64,000 bases of DNA. Origin: Pseudorasbora parva. Taxonomy: Eukaryota > Chordata > Actinopteri > Cypriniformes > Gobionidae. The notes beneath the pieces are model-generated. The model was not told the DNA's origin. It ran no database searches and saw nothing but the letters and a program-made list of their open reading frames with translations. Location of the stretch: the NCBI RefSeq assembly GCF_024679245.1, contig NC_090174.1, positions 18,035,933-18,099,932 of the forward strand. Direction: 5' to 3'. Position 1 is the first letter of the stretch. Every line of letters begins with the position of its first letter. Position numbers and translations under genes: made by a program. Positions 54,625-64,000 of the stretch are shown here, piece by piece.

Positions 54625-56165
54625 CTTTACAGAGACTTGATGTGCTATAATTATAGCTGTGATATAATAATATTATTTGTGGTATTTTTGCTAGAATAAT
54701 AATTTACGCACTTCCAAAAATAAATTCGACCTCACGTTATGTCAATCACGCTTGCACACTGCCTCCGAAACTTTCGTCCGTCAAAAATTTTTTTGGAACT
54801 GGTTCGATTTTCTGCGTTTTCGCATCCGTAAAAACGCATTTTGAGACGTTTTGACAACTCAGAGCCGCCATACATATTATTCTAGCAAAAATGCTACAAA
54901 TATTATTATATCACAGCTATAATTATAGCACATCAAGTCTCCCCTTACGAAAGGAAATTTACCAATATATTTTCTTGAAATATATTTTAATATATTGAAT
55001 AATATATTGATGGCATTATAAAATATATTATATATTCATGCAATATATTGGAAAATATACAAATGATGGCCGTTTTCAATATATTGCAAAATATAAATAT
55101 TAAATCCCATAACGTTATATGTGAATATATTGCATGATATTTTCAAATATATTGCAATATATTTTTGTTTCGTAAGGGTCTGTAAAGCTCTGTCTGTCTG
55201 TCTGTGTGTGTATGTGTGTGTGTGTGATCGGATCCATAGACATACTGCCAGGTGTTCGGGATCAATTGATTCACAGAAATTAGTGGTCTTCTTTTATATA
55301 TGTCTCCAGTATCGCCAGCAAAGCATCAAACTGAGCCACTGAAACTGCAACTTTGAATCGGTCGATCTGGATAATCCCGCTTGATAGGGAAACTCTCCTC
55401 TCTAACGTTACGCGAACACAGGAGTAACGTTAGATGAACCTATTATCTCCTCAGGACAAACAAATCATCCTCACTAGACGTCACTTTGTCTTGTTTAGCG
55501 TTTTTCCCCGTAACACATTCATTAATAAGCATCGGACTCAGTGTGCAAGGTCTCTGTGCGTGACGAGTTTTTCGGATCACGAATATGAAAAAACGCATGC
55601 GAAAATATCGGACTCAGTGTGCAAAGACCCATGTTCTTTGAAAACGCGCGTAGACACAAGTGCATACCAGACAAAACAACCAACCTATGATAGGGGCGGA
55701 TCTATGGTTGGGCCTGAGATTGACTGCTGCCCACCCAGTCAGATCAAATACATCAGACTACATTACGCTTAACCCTATTAGAATGCGAGTTTTGGCACCA
55801 GCATATTAAAGCGCTATTTGACCGTAAATCCTCAACATTTGGCGCGCTTAAAAAAATCCTTAAAGACAAATAGCGCTTTTTGCCAAAATATGGTTTATTA
55901 CGGTAATTTCTTGCTTTCCGTTTGCCAATCGCAGCTTTCTGAAAAGCTGAAGGAAAAGTGTAAGGAGTAAAAATGCATGAAGCAGTCGGGTAAAGAAAAC
56001 TAAAAGGTTTTGTTTCTGAACGGAAGTAAAAGTTTTAAGACTTTGGTAAATTAAATTTAAGACCTAGGATGAAAATCTGGGCGTTTTTAAGACTTTTTAA
56101 GGCCTTAAATGTAACTTTCTGAATTTAAGACTTTTTAAGACTTTTTAAGACCCCGCGGGAACCCT
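54039..56165. mobile_element. Large palindromic hAT-like element inside the SINE
   Basis: AGGGTTC/GAACCCT ends with gattgtc on both sides (54032-54038, 56166-56172). The two arms are inverted copies over several hundred bases: ctgaggagatgtggagag pairs near 55440, and gaacacctggcagtatgtct (54564) pairs at 55236. 'taagactttttaagac' repeats lie at both ends. No transposase. Right arm interrupted at 54943-55177. Confidence 0.85.
54943..55177. mobile_element. 235-bp MITE with CCTTACGAAA ends, innermost
   Basis: CCTTACGAAA...TTTCGTAAGG flanks an interior of repeated caatatatt/aatatattg units. Its insertion splits the right-arm sequence that pairs with 54635-54655 (agagacttgatgtgc). gtct lies on both sides. 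Confidence 0.85.
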
Positions 56166-56771
56166 GATTGTCTACAAACCGAAAGGTTGGTGGTTCGATC
56201 CCCGGTTCCACCTGACCAAGTGTCGAAGTGTCCTTGAGCAAGACACCTAACCCCAGCTGCTCCCGACGAGCTGGATGGCACCTTACATGGCTGACATCGC
56301 CGTCGGTGTATGAATGGGTGAATGTGAGGCAAAAATGTAAAGCGCTTTGGATGCCCATAGGGTCTGTTAAAAAGCGCTATATAAATGCAGTCAATTTACC
56401 ATTTACATCTAGTGCGACCATTTCGACATGATTACGTCATCGTTGGCACCTTGCAGAGCTGTGCAAGTTGAACAATTTAGGTTAAAAAGTATATGAATTT
56501 TTTTAAATGAACGATCCTTTGGCTAAATAAGACCCTATTCCTCATCTGCGATCACACAGAGCCTCTGAAGCCCTTTGAAACGGCATTGATTTGGACCGTC
56601 AACATTTTGATTGCAACTGAAAAGCATTATATGATGAACAATCCTGGAATGTTTTCTTCAAGAAACTTAATTTCTTTTCCACTGAAGAAATAAAGACATG
56701 AACATCTTGGATGAGATGGCGGTGAGTAAATTATCAGTCAATTTTCATTTTGGGGTGAACTAATCCGTTAA

Positions 56772-56977
56772 TTCTCTTTGAATGATGGCCATTACACTGT
56801 GTTTAATGTATTGTGTGTTGTTTTCTGTTTTGAATTTTTTTTTTCCTGAGCAAAATTTAGTTTGCTATCAAGTTGGAATTGTAAATTACTCATGTGGAGT
56901 ATAATTTGAGTGTTTCGTTTTGTGTTGAAATAAAAGTGTTTCCATCACAAATTTTTGTATGTCATTGACTAAAAGCA
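56772..56977. other. Short spacer, nothing recognised
   Basis: About 200 bases without TIR, exon or known repeat. Confidence 0.5.
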
Positions 56978-56979
56978 TA

Positions 56980-58606
56980 CAGTATTGTTCAAAATAATAG
57001 CAGTACAATGTGACTAACCAGAATAATCAAGGTTTTTTGTATATTTTTTTATTGCTACGTGGCAAACAAGTTACCAGTAGGTTCAGTAGATTCTCAGAAA
57101 ACAAATAAGACCCAGCATTCATGATATGCACGCTCTTAAGGCTGTGCAATTGGGCAATTAGTTGAATTAGTTGAAAGGGGTGTGTTCAAAAAAATAGCAG
57201 TGTGCCATTCAATCACTGAGGTCATCAATTTTGTGAAGAAACAGGTGTGAATCAGGTGGCCCCTATTTAAGGATGAAGCCAACACTTGTTGAACATGCAT
57301 TTGAAAGCTGAGGAAAATGGGTCGTTCAAGACATTGTTCAGAAGAACAGCGTACTTTGATTAAAAAGTTGATTAGAGAGGGGAAAACCTATAAAGAGGTG
57401 CAAAAAAAAGGATAGGCTGTTCAGCTAAAATGATCTCCAATGCCTTAAAATGGAGAGCAAAACCAGAGAGACGTGGAAGAAAACGGAAGACAACCATCAA
57501 AATGGATAGAAGAATAACCAGAATGGCAAAGGCTCAGCCAATGATCACCTCCAGGATGATCAAAGACAGTCTGGAGTTACCTGTAAGTACTGTGACAGTT
57601 AGAAGACGTCTGTGTGAAGCTAATCTATTTTCAAGAATCCCCCGCAAAGTCCCTCTGTTAAAAAAAAGGCATGTGCAGAAGAGGTTACAATTTGCCAAAG
57701 AACATCAACTGGCCTAAAGAGAAATGGAGGAACATTTTGTGGACTGATGAGAGTAAAATTGTTCTTTTTGGGTCCAAGGGCCACAGGCAGTTTGTGAGAC
57801 GACCCCCAAACTCTGAAATCAAGCCACAGTACACAGTGAAGACAGTGAAGCATGGAGGTGCAAGCATCATGATATGGGCATGTTTCTCCTACTATGGTGT
57901 TGGGCCTATTTATCGCATACCAGGGATCATGGATCAGTTTGCATATGTTAAAATACTTGAAGAGATCATGTTGCCCTATGCTGAAGAGGACATGCCCTTG
58001 AAACGGTTGTTTCAACAAGACAATGACCCAAAACACACTAGTAAACGGGCAAAGTCTTGGTTCCAAACCAACAAAATTAATGTTATGGAGTGGCCAGCCC
58101 AATCTCCAGACCTTAATCCAATTGAGAACTTGTGGGGTGATATCAAAAATGCTGTTTCTGAAGCAAAACCAAGAAATGTGAATGAATTGTGGAATGTTGT
58201 TAAAGAATCATGGAGTGGAATAACAGCTGAGAGGTGCCACAAGAGGTTGACTCCATGCCACACAGATGTCAAGCAGTTTTAAAAAACTATGGTCATACAA
58301 CTAAATATTAGTTTAGTGATTCACAGGATTGCTAAATCCCAGAAAAAAAATGTTTGTACAAAATAGTTTTGAGTTTGTACAGTCAAAGGTAGACACTGCT
58401 ATTTTTTTGAACACACCCCTTTCAACTAATTGCCCAATTGCACAGCCTTAAGAGCGTGCATATCATGAATGCTGGGTCTTGTTTGTTTTCTGACAATCTA
58501 CTGAACCTACTGGTAACTTGTTTGCCACGTAGCAATAAAAAATATACTAAAAACCTTGATTATTCTGGTTAGTCACATTGTACTGCTATTATTTTGAACA
58601 ATAGTG
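56980..58606 (+). mobile_element. Tc1/mariner-type transposon, near-complete
   Basis: CAGTATTGTTCAAAATAATA and, inverted, CACTATTGTTCAAAATAATA; TIRs match for about 210 bp (cattcatgatatgcacgctc). TA at 56978-56979; the right edge has one terminal change and no clear TA. It carries one transposase gene with two single-base lesions. Confidence 0.93.
57317..58282 (+). pseudogene. Tc1-type transposase, two frameshifts
   Basis: MGRSRHCSEEQRTLIKKLI, frameshift in an A run at about 57407, then [18 protein letters not shown] and [15 protein letters not shown] one-base loss at about 57703 (in a KEHINWP context) precedes LWTDESKIVLFG, KHGGASIMIWACFSY, FQQDNDPKHTSKRAK and SPDLNPIENLWGDI. All three DDE residues are present, and it ends HTDVKQF. 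Only two small lesions. Confidence 0.93.
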
Positions 58607-59129
58607 GTTAGTATATGGTTAGTATATGGTTAGTATATGCAGAGATGTCGTAATATTGACTGAACTCATGTATGATTATTATATGTAGTTTATATGTATA
58701 TCATATAAACTTGAAGAGCTAACACACCGTTTCCCTATTAAAAAATATGAAATCTGTATGAAATGCATATAAACAAATGACACAAAATGTAAATAAATCC
58801 TATATGACTTTAATTATGATTCAGTATAAGAATTGTATATGATTTGAATATAAATATCTTGAGTTTTCTACTAATACCATACACCATTGCATTCTGTTTA
58901 CATGTAAAACTCATAAGATTTGTACAGGCCCAAAAATCCCCTATAAGTTTTATGTGTGCTTTTTACTATGAATTGAGCCATAAACGGTCAGATTTTGTGT
59001 ATGACATATATTGGACTTGCATGAAACACATAAGATAATTTTGGCTGATTTAAGTAAGGAAAATATATGGTCACTGTATATGAACCATACAGGTTTTTTT
59101 CATATGGGTGGGCTAATATGGTCATACTT
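58607..59129. other. AT-rich repeat with 11-bp tandem
   Basis: gttagtatatg is repeated at 58607-58639. 58650-59100 is rich in 'catataa/ttatatg' motifs and may be a MITE; ends not defined. Confidence 0.45.
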
Positions 59130-59360
59130 TCTGGTTCTAGGAAGAATTCGAGCTGCTGCATTTTGGACCAGTTGCGGTTTATTTATTAAGCGAGCAGGGC
59201 AACCACCCAGTAGAGCATTACAAAAATCTAGCCTAGAGCTCATGACTAACTGAATTTTCAACTAACTGTTCAGCATTTTGCATCGAAAGCATGTGCCGTA
59301 ATTTAGATATATATTTTTAAGAATGCAGTTTTACACATGCTAGAAACGTGACTTTTTGAG
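59130..59360 (-). pseudogene. L2 LINE RT C-terminal fragment
   Basis: The minus strand reads SSRLDFCNALLGGCPARLIN and QLVQNAAARI with KTAFLKIYI upstream, like LINE B at 13950-14120. Both ends are missing. Confidence 0.75.
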
Positions 59361-59499
59361 GGTTTTTTTGTCCAATAATTAAAAATTCCGTTTTTTTCTG
59401 AATTAAGGTGCAGCCTTAATTCTTATAGCCTTCTAGTGCTTGAAGTTTTTGAGTATTTGTTAAATAAATGTCTTTTGCACTTGCACTTGGATCTTCTGT

Positions 59500-59723
59500 T
59501 TTCCTTCCAGTGTCACATAACTCTCCCTCCCCGGGGATTTCCCAGTGGAGGAGACGATTGTGCCGTCAGCTACACCTTCGATCACGAGCCTATGCAGGTG
59601 GGTAGGGCTTGGCTTTCCAGAGAGGAGAGACAACATCGCTGGGAGAGAGGACTTTGTTTGTACTGTGGAGGGTCTGGACATTACCTCAGATCATGCCCAG
59701 TAAAAGACAGAGCCCGACAGTAG
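59500..59723 (+). pseudogene. Gypsy 2 Gag C-terminus with zinc knuckle
   Basis: EPMQVGRAWLSREERQHRW then CLYCGGSGHYLRSCPVKD, a CX2CX4HX4C nucleocapsid-type knuckle, with a stop at 59721-59723. N-terminal Gag absent. Confidence 0.85.
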
Positions 59724-59745
59724 GAAGGGGTTACTGTCGGGTGGG

Positions 59746-60201
59746 ATGTCTATGGACAAATCCTCATCAGCCACTCTCCTCTCTGTAAGACTGCAATGGG
59801 CAGCGGGTGATCACAGCTGTCAGGCATTGGTCGAGTCAGGAGCTGAGGGGAACCTACTGGACTTTACGGTGGCTAAGAGGCTGAACATTCCGATGATTCC
59901 CCTCGAGCAGACTATTTCAGTGCACACACTCGGAGGACAGAGCTTACCCGACATCACCCACATCACGGGTATGTTCACCCTTATAACGGCTGGTAGCCAC
60001 ACTGAGCAGACTTTTTATTTATTTATTTCCAGGTCCCCACTCATGCCAGTCATGTTGGGTCATCCTTGGTTCACTAGACACAAGTCCAGGATTGAATGGG
60101 GATGGGGAACAGTTACAGAGTGGAGCAGAAAGTGTCATGCTGATTGTTTAGTGTCTGCTTGTCCGTCTGTCTCGTGTCAGTGTTACAGGAGGAGTCGGTA
60201 A
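59746..60201 (+). pseudogene. Gypsy 2 aspartic protease
   Basis: SSSATLLSVRLQWAAGDHSC, then ALVESGAEGNLLDFTVAKRL. The active site expected as DSGA reads ESGA. MPVMLGHPWFTRHKSRIEW ends the domain. Probably inactive. Confidence 0.8.
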
Positions 60202-61427
60202 ACCTGTCTAACGTGCCAGAGGAATATCTCGACCTGAGGAGGGTGTTCAGTAAGTCCCGGGTTGCTTCTCTTCCTCCACATCGTCCCTATTACTATAGAG
60301 TTATTGAGTATAGGGCAGGTTATACTCTCTTTCAAACCCCGGAGAGGGACGTGGTGGAGAAATATATTTCTGATTCTTTGGCAGGCGGGCTCATCCGCTC
60401 TTCCTTGTCTCCTGCCGGCACCAGATTTTTTTTCGTGGGTAAGAAAGATGGTTCCCTGCGACCGTGTATTGACTACCGAGGGCAGAACAACATCACAGTA
60501 AAGAATACTTATCCTTTGCTGCTGATGTCTTCAGCCTTTGAGCGGTTAGAGGGAGTGTCAATATTTACGAAACTAGATCTGCGCAACACTTATAATTTGG
60601 TCCGCATACGAGAGGGGGATGAGTGGAAGACAGCTTTTAACACCCCCAGGGGGCACTTTGAATATTTGGTCATGCCTTTCGGCCTGTCCAACTCCCCAGT
60701 CGTCTTCCAAGCACTCGTTAAAGACGTGTTGAGAGACATGGTCGATCAGTTCATATATGTCTGCCTGAACGACATATTGATATTTTCCTCTTCTCTCCAG
60801 GAACATGTTCAACACGTTAGACGAAGGCTGCTTCAGAATGGGCTTTTTGTCAAGGTGGAGAAGTGCATGTTTCATGCACAGTCAGTTCCGTTTCTGGAGG
60901 ACATCGTATCGTCTGAGGGGGTGCGCATGGATCCTGACAAAGTTAAGGCTGTGGTAGATTGGCCACTCCCAGATTCCCGTAAGGCCCTACAGAGGTTTTT
61001 GGGATTTGCATCTTTTTACCAGCGTTATATTTGCAATTACAGCCAACTAGCTGCGCCTCTGACTGTCTTAACCTCCACCAAGACTACGTTCAGGTATTCT
61101 AATGCAGCTGAAACTGCATTTTCTAAACTCAAGAGCCGCTTTGTTTCAGCTCCCATCTTTGTAGCCCCTGATCCATCACGTCAGTTTGTGATGGAGGTTG
61201 ATGCGTCAGAGTTGGGGGGTAGGTGCAGTGCTCTCCCAGTGCACCACCACGACGATAAGATGCACACATGCACGTTCTTTTCTCACCTCTTATCGACGCC
61301 CGACCGTAATTATGATATTGGTAACAGAGTTGTTGGCAGTAAAACTAGCATTGGAAGAATAACGTCATTGTTAGAAGATGGTGCCTCAGGGGTCAGGGGT
61401 GCATTTTATCGTTTGGACCGATCATAA
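60180..61427 (+). pseudogene. Gypsy 2 reverse transcriptase and RNase H start
   Basis: [73 protein letters not shown] and [15 protein letters not shown]. The catalytic YLDD reads CLND, so RT is dead. [17 protein letters not shown] and [10 protein letters not shown] begin the connection/RNase H part, which decays after 61330. Confidence 0.88.
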
Positions 61428-62068
61428 AAATCTGGAATACATCAGATCCGCCAAACGTTTGAACTCCAGGCAGGCTCGAAGGGCTCTTTTTTTAGTTTGT
61501 TTCGATTTTTCTCTTTCTTATCGTCCGGATTCCAAGAATATCAAACCCGACGTTATCTCGTATCTTTGATTTTTCCGAGCGCCCGTCTACTCCCGAGTGC
61601 ATTTTACTCACTCACATGGGAGATTGAGTCGAAGGTATGCCTTAGATGGGGTAATGCCTCCGCCCGGAGGTCCACCGAGTCGATTATTTGTGCTGGAGGG
61701 ATTACAGTCAGATGTAATTCGGTGGGGTCATGCTTCCAATGTGGCTTGTCTTCCAGAGGTTCTCTTACCAGATTTTAGATCAAGCAATGATTCTAGTGGC
61801 CCAGTATGGCTCGTGACATCCAAGATTTTGTCTTGGCTTGCTCAGTTTGCGCTAGTGGTAAGACTTCCAATCGCCCCCTGAGGGTCTTTTTCAACCACTG
61901 CCTTTCCCTTCGAGACCCTGATTCCACATTTCGTGAGACTCTTCTTCATGTGGGAGCACGCACCACGGCTCAGGCCGACCGCTGAAACCTCCCGTATACG
62001 TCGTCGGTCAAAAGGTGTGGCTTTTCTCTAAGAACATTCCGCTCCAATCCGTCTGTAATAATTTGGCA
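61378..62068 (+). pseudogene. Gypsy 2 RNase H end and integrase fragments
   Basis: [39 protein letters not shown], then VIRWGHASNVACLPEVL (integrase zinc region) and [19 protein letters not shown] in another frame. 61980-62060 reads VGQKVWLFSKNIPLQSV of the integrase C-terminal region, so the integrase core is deleted between about 61880 and 61980. Confidence 0.75.
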
Positions 62069-62070
62069 CT

Positions 62071-63213
62071 AGGCATGTGCCGATATCAATTTTTCATGTT
62101 GCGATTAATTTCTGAAGTTTTATCACGATATACGAATATACGATATTGAAATAAGTTGCTGAAAAAAAAAGTGTTGCCATAGCATAACAGGTTTAATAAC
62201 TATTTTTGAAATAACAAAAATAACTGAATGTTTAAATACAATAATGCACCAAAAATATATACAGCTCTGGAAAAAAAATTAAGAGACCACTCATTGAAAA
62301 ATCAATGAGAAATCAATGTTAAGTGGTCTCCGGATTTTTTTCAGAGCTGTAAAAGTACAATTTTCAAACAGATTAAAGTGCAAAAGAATTAGCCTATAAA
62401 GAACAACAGGTAGGCTTACAAATTACAATAATGTCTCATTATTTAATGCATTAACTAAGATTGAGCAATAGCTAAATTTGTTACAGAAAGTATAATGTTT
62501 TTGGTAATGTTGGTTAAGAAATACTGATCATTGTCAGTTTTATCTTAGGTCCATTAAAAAGTTATTTTGATTTTAATGTTATTAAATAGTAACTAAGAAA
62601 TTAACATTATTTAGAATAATTCATTCTTTATAAGAATTTTTCGTTGTCAGTTTGGTAATAATGAATTAACATGTTAACTAATGAAGTCCTATGTCTCTAA
62701 GTTTTACTGAACAATAACAAATAATTAGAACAGTTCTAATCATTAGGGCATGTTGTAGTCCAGATTAAAGCATAAAAATGTTTAAGTTTGAAAATAAATA
62801 GCCTATTAAAGTATTAAGTGTTTGGTGCTGTGAAGAACAACATTGAGATTACAAAAAAACGAATGGCTGTTTTAAAAACTACACGTTTTTTGTTTGTTTG
62901 CGGGTTTCCGGGGTAACCGTTCCATTCTGCAGTTCATCAGCGCCCTCTGCTGTCACTGAGCGGCACTTCAGCAGCGCGTCTCCTTCACTCGTTCATGTGC
63001 TTCTCATATTACATCTGAGCACGTGTCCCTTTGACGCAGAATACAGCAGTGTTGAGCATTTTTACTGTTGATGGGCAAATTATTCTTGAGTGCATTATAA
63101 AAAAAATATTAATTGTTAATAAATTATTATTTACGATATTTTAAAGTGCCCACAATAACAATATCGTGCATATTCATTATCGTGATAAATCGCATTATCG
63201 AAAATTGGCACAT
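62071..63213. mobile_element. hAT-like element with 'GGCATGTGCC' ends
   Basis: aggcatgtgccgatatcaat on the left, and on the right aaattggcacatgtctt (inverted aagacatgtgccaattt). Subterminal 'cgatat/atatcg' runs on both sides. The target duplication is unclear. No transposase. A tiny Tc1-type MITE lies within at 62262-62349. Confidence 0.6.
62262..62349. mobile_element. 88-bp hairpin MITE, Tc1-type
   Basis: CAGCTCTGGAAAAAAAATTA and, inverted, CAGCTCTGAAAAAAATCCGG are near-complementary through agagaccact/agtggtctc. TA on both sides (62260-62261, 62350-62351). Folds almost entirely into one hairpin. Confidence 0.9.
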
Positions 63214-63639
63214 GTCTTTCCAGTGTCACATGACAGAAGTACAGCCACGATATCAAAAGCCCACCCACACTCTCACAGATGCAGAACAATTAATTATGTT
63301 GGTGTGAAATAAACAGTTATGGAAAAGTAGAAATTAAGAGCTAAGGTCCAATCTGCTCCCAAAAAAAGTCAGTTAGTGCCTCAGTAACAACTTCACCCAG
63401 AGAAGACGTCGATCCCAGCTGTCAATCATGACATCACACACCTGTTTTTATAGCATTAATTAACTAAACTTATTTAAAAAACGAACACTTGAAATAAATC
63501 ATCGTGATGATAATAGCCTACAATGACATAAACTAACTTTGGGGAAAAAATATTTGAAGTGTAATTTTATTGTTTAGTTTGCCTCGCTTCCATTAGAAAA
63601 CACAGAGGTGTCGCTATAGTTTAGCTTCAGTATCTGAGA
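63214..63639. other. Unclassified repeat-like sequence
   Basis: No gene. 63340-63440 ('gtccaatctgctcccaaaaa', 'gacgtcgatcccagctgtca') looks like a dispersed MITE interior. Confidence 0.4.
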
Positions 63640-63995
63640 GGGGTGCTGCAGGCTTGGATATATAACAGGCAGATACGACTGCAGGCACAATTTATTCAGA
63701 AAGTACAAATATTTCAAGTATTCCATGACCAAACAGTTGATTTGTGTAAAGAAAATCCCCAAAAGCGATCAGTAACGTAGAGTCCATCCGCCAAAAATGA
63801 ATAATACATTTTTTAAATATTGCCACCGGAAGAAACATCATGTCAGCTTTGACAGCATTGGCTGTCATATGTCCCGTGACCAATTGCGTCATTACGTCAG
63901 CTTTGATAGTAAAATGCCATTGGCTCTTGTGTCTCTCGTGACCGATCGAGTCATTCTAAAGAGTCGTGCATTTTATTTGAATGAGAAATATTAAG
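63640..63995 (-). repeat. Second copy of the ~330-bp repeat found at 6660-7010
   Basis: The minus strand carries gagccaatggcattttac, caaagctgacgtaatgacgc, gcttttggggatttt and cctgcagtcgtatctgcctg in the same order as 6660-7010, with roughly four in five bases matching by eye. It runs to the window edge. Confidence 0.75.
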
Positions 63996-64000
63996 GGGGG

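Larger units (their letters stand above)
54003..56405 (+). mobile_element. tRNA-derived SINE, split by a 2.1-kb insertion
   Basis: Part 1 (54003-54038) ggggcggcagtggctcagtg has the RNA polymerase III A box. Part 2 (56166-56405) has the B box ggttcgatccc, the body (tccttgagcaagacacctaa) and an L2-like 3' tail (aagcgctatataaatgcagt). tacat lies at both outer edges. Total SINE length about 270 bp. Confidence 0.85.
53633..56767. mobile_element. TTAA MITE, outermost of four nested elements
   Basis: Left AAGATCAGTTCCCCCAAAAT and, inverted, right CGGATTAGTTCACCCCAAAA; TTAA at 53629-53632 and 56768-56771. Inner inverted similarity continues (ccaggattttcatcatataa with ttatatgatgaacaatcctgg). A SINE interrupts it at about 54003-56405. 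Confidence 0.85.
59436..62068 (+). mobile_element. Second Ty3/gypsy element, no LTRs, decayed
   Basis: Gag zinc knuckle, protease, RT, RNase H and integrase fragments follow in the standard gypsy order. Both LTRs are missing. Frames change at least at 59723, 60180, 61380 and 61800. It is a different family from 45319-48184 (normal PR-RT-RH-IN order). Confidence 0.85.

Noticed and set aside
56166..56240. B-box sequence considered as a tRNA gene
   Set aside because: The A and B boxes belong to a tRNA-derived SINE split by an insertion; no cloverleaf with anticodon arm is intact.

Overview
This is vertebrate, almost certainly teleost, genomic DNA, and probably from a cyprinid or other otophysan fish. 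It has split coding exons with GT/AG borders, an AT-rich background with TA and GT microsatellites, and a dense mix of L2-type LINEs, Tc1/mariner, hAT, PIF/Harbinger-like and TTAA-target DNA transposons, DIRS-type tyrosine-recombinase retrotransposons, Ty3/gypsy elements and solo LTRs. There is no prokaryotic, viral or CRISPR content. Most long open frames are decayed transposon genes or their antisense shadows.

Host genes. Five minus-strand exons (34459-34557, 34311-34384, 34130-34231, 17557-17733, 16922-17071) join in phase into most of a C11orf54-like ester hydrolase (DUF1907). The C-terminal exon(s) carrying its metal-binding histidines are not in the window. The intron at 17734-34129 is 16.4 kb and nearly all transposons. 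Upstream on the same strand, three in-phase exons (37378-37506, 37166-37248, 36450-36614) resemble the C-terminal region of the multicopy teleost SAMD3-like family; the last one runs into a MITE that supplies its stop codon.

Layout. 1-1101: 5' end of a DIRS element on the minus strand with an intact ORF1 open to the window edge. 3.5-11.2 kb: one minus-strand L2 LINE broken by a Tc1-like element, a 2.7-kb element with about 640-bp inverted arms, and a MITE. 11.7-15.1 kb: a plus-strand L2 LINE with a solo LTR in its RT gene. 15.2-16.4 kb: a MITE with about 200-bp TIRs. 17.8-24.8 kb: a Tc1-like element shattered by at least three nested insertions. 26-31.6 kb: a second DIRS element with left ITR, ORF1, RT/RNase H, recombinase tail, internal complementary region and right ITR, itself interrupted by a TTAA-flanked element. 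31.6-33.8 kb: a Tc1-like element holding a solo LTR. 35.1-39.3 kb: the SAMD3-like exons inside a segment bounded by short TIRs. 39.6-42.2 kb: minus-strand L2 3' end with two hAT-type insertions. 42.2-45.2 kb: solo LTR, then a TTAA MITE with a hAT MITE inside. 45.3-48.2 kb: a gypsy element with Gmr1-like domain order (integrase C-terminus before RT). 49-50.5 kb: an odd 75-bp gypsy fragment between 32-bp repeats, then L2 sequence. 53.6-56.8 kb: a four-level nest (TTAA MITE > tRNA-SINE > palindromic hAT-like element > small MITE). 57-58.6 kb: a nearly intact Tc1-like element. 59.4-62.1 kb: a decayed second gypsy family. 62.1-64 kb: hAT-like and unclassified repeats.

I found no coherent new gene system. 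The most unusual items are the 75-bp gypsy filler flanked by a 32-bp duplication, the long-arm inverted-repeat element, the SAMD3-like gene truncated by a MITE inside a TIR-bounded segment, and the unusually complete nesting histories.
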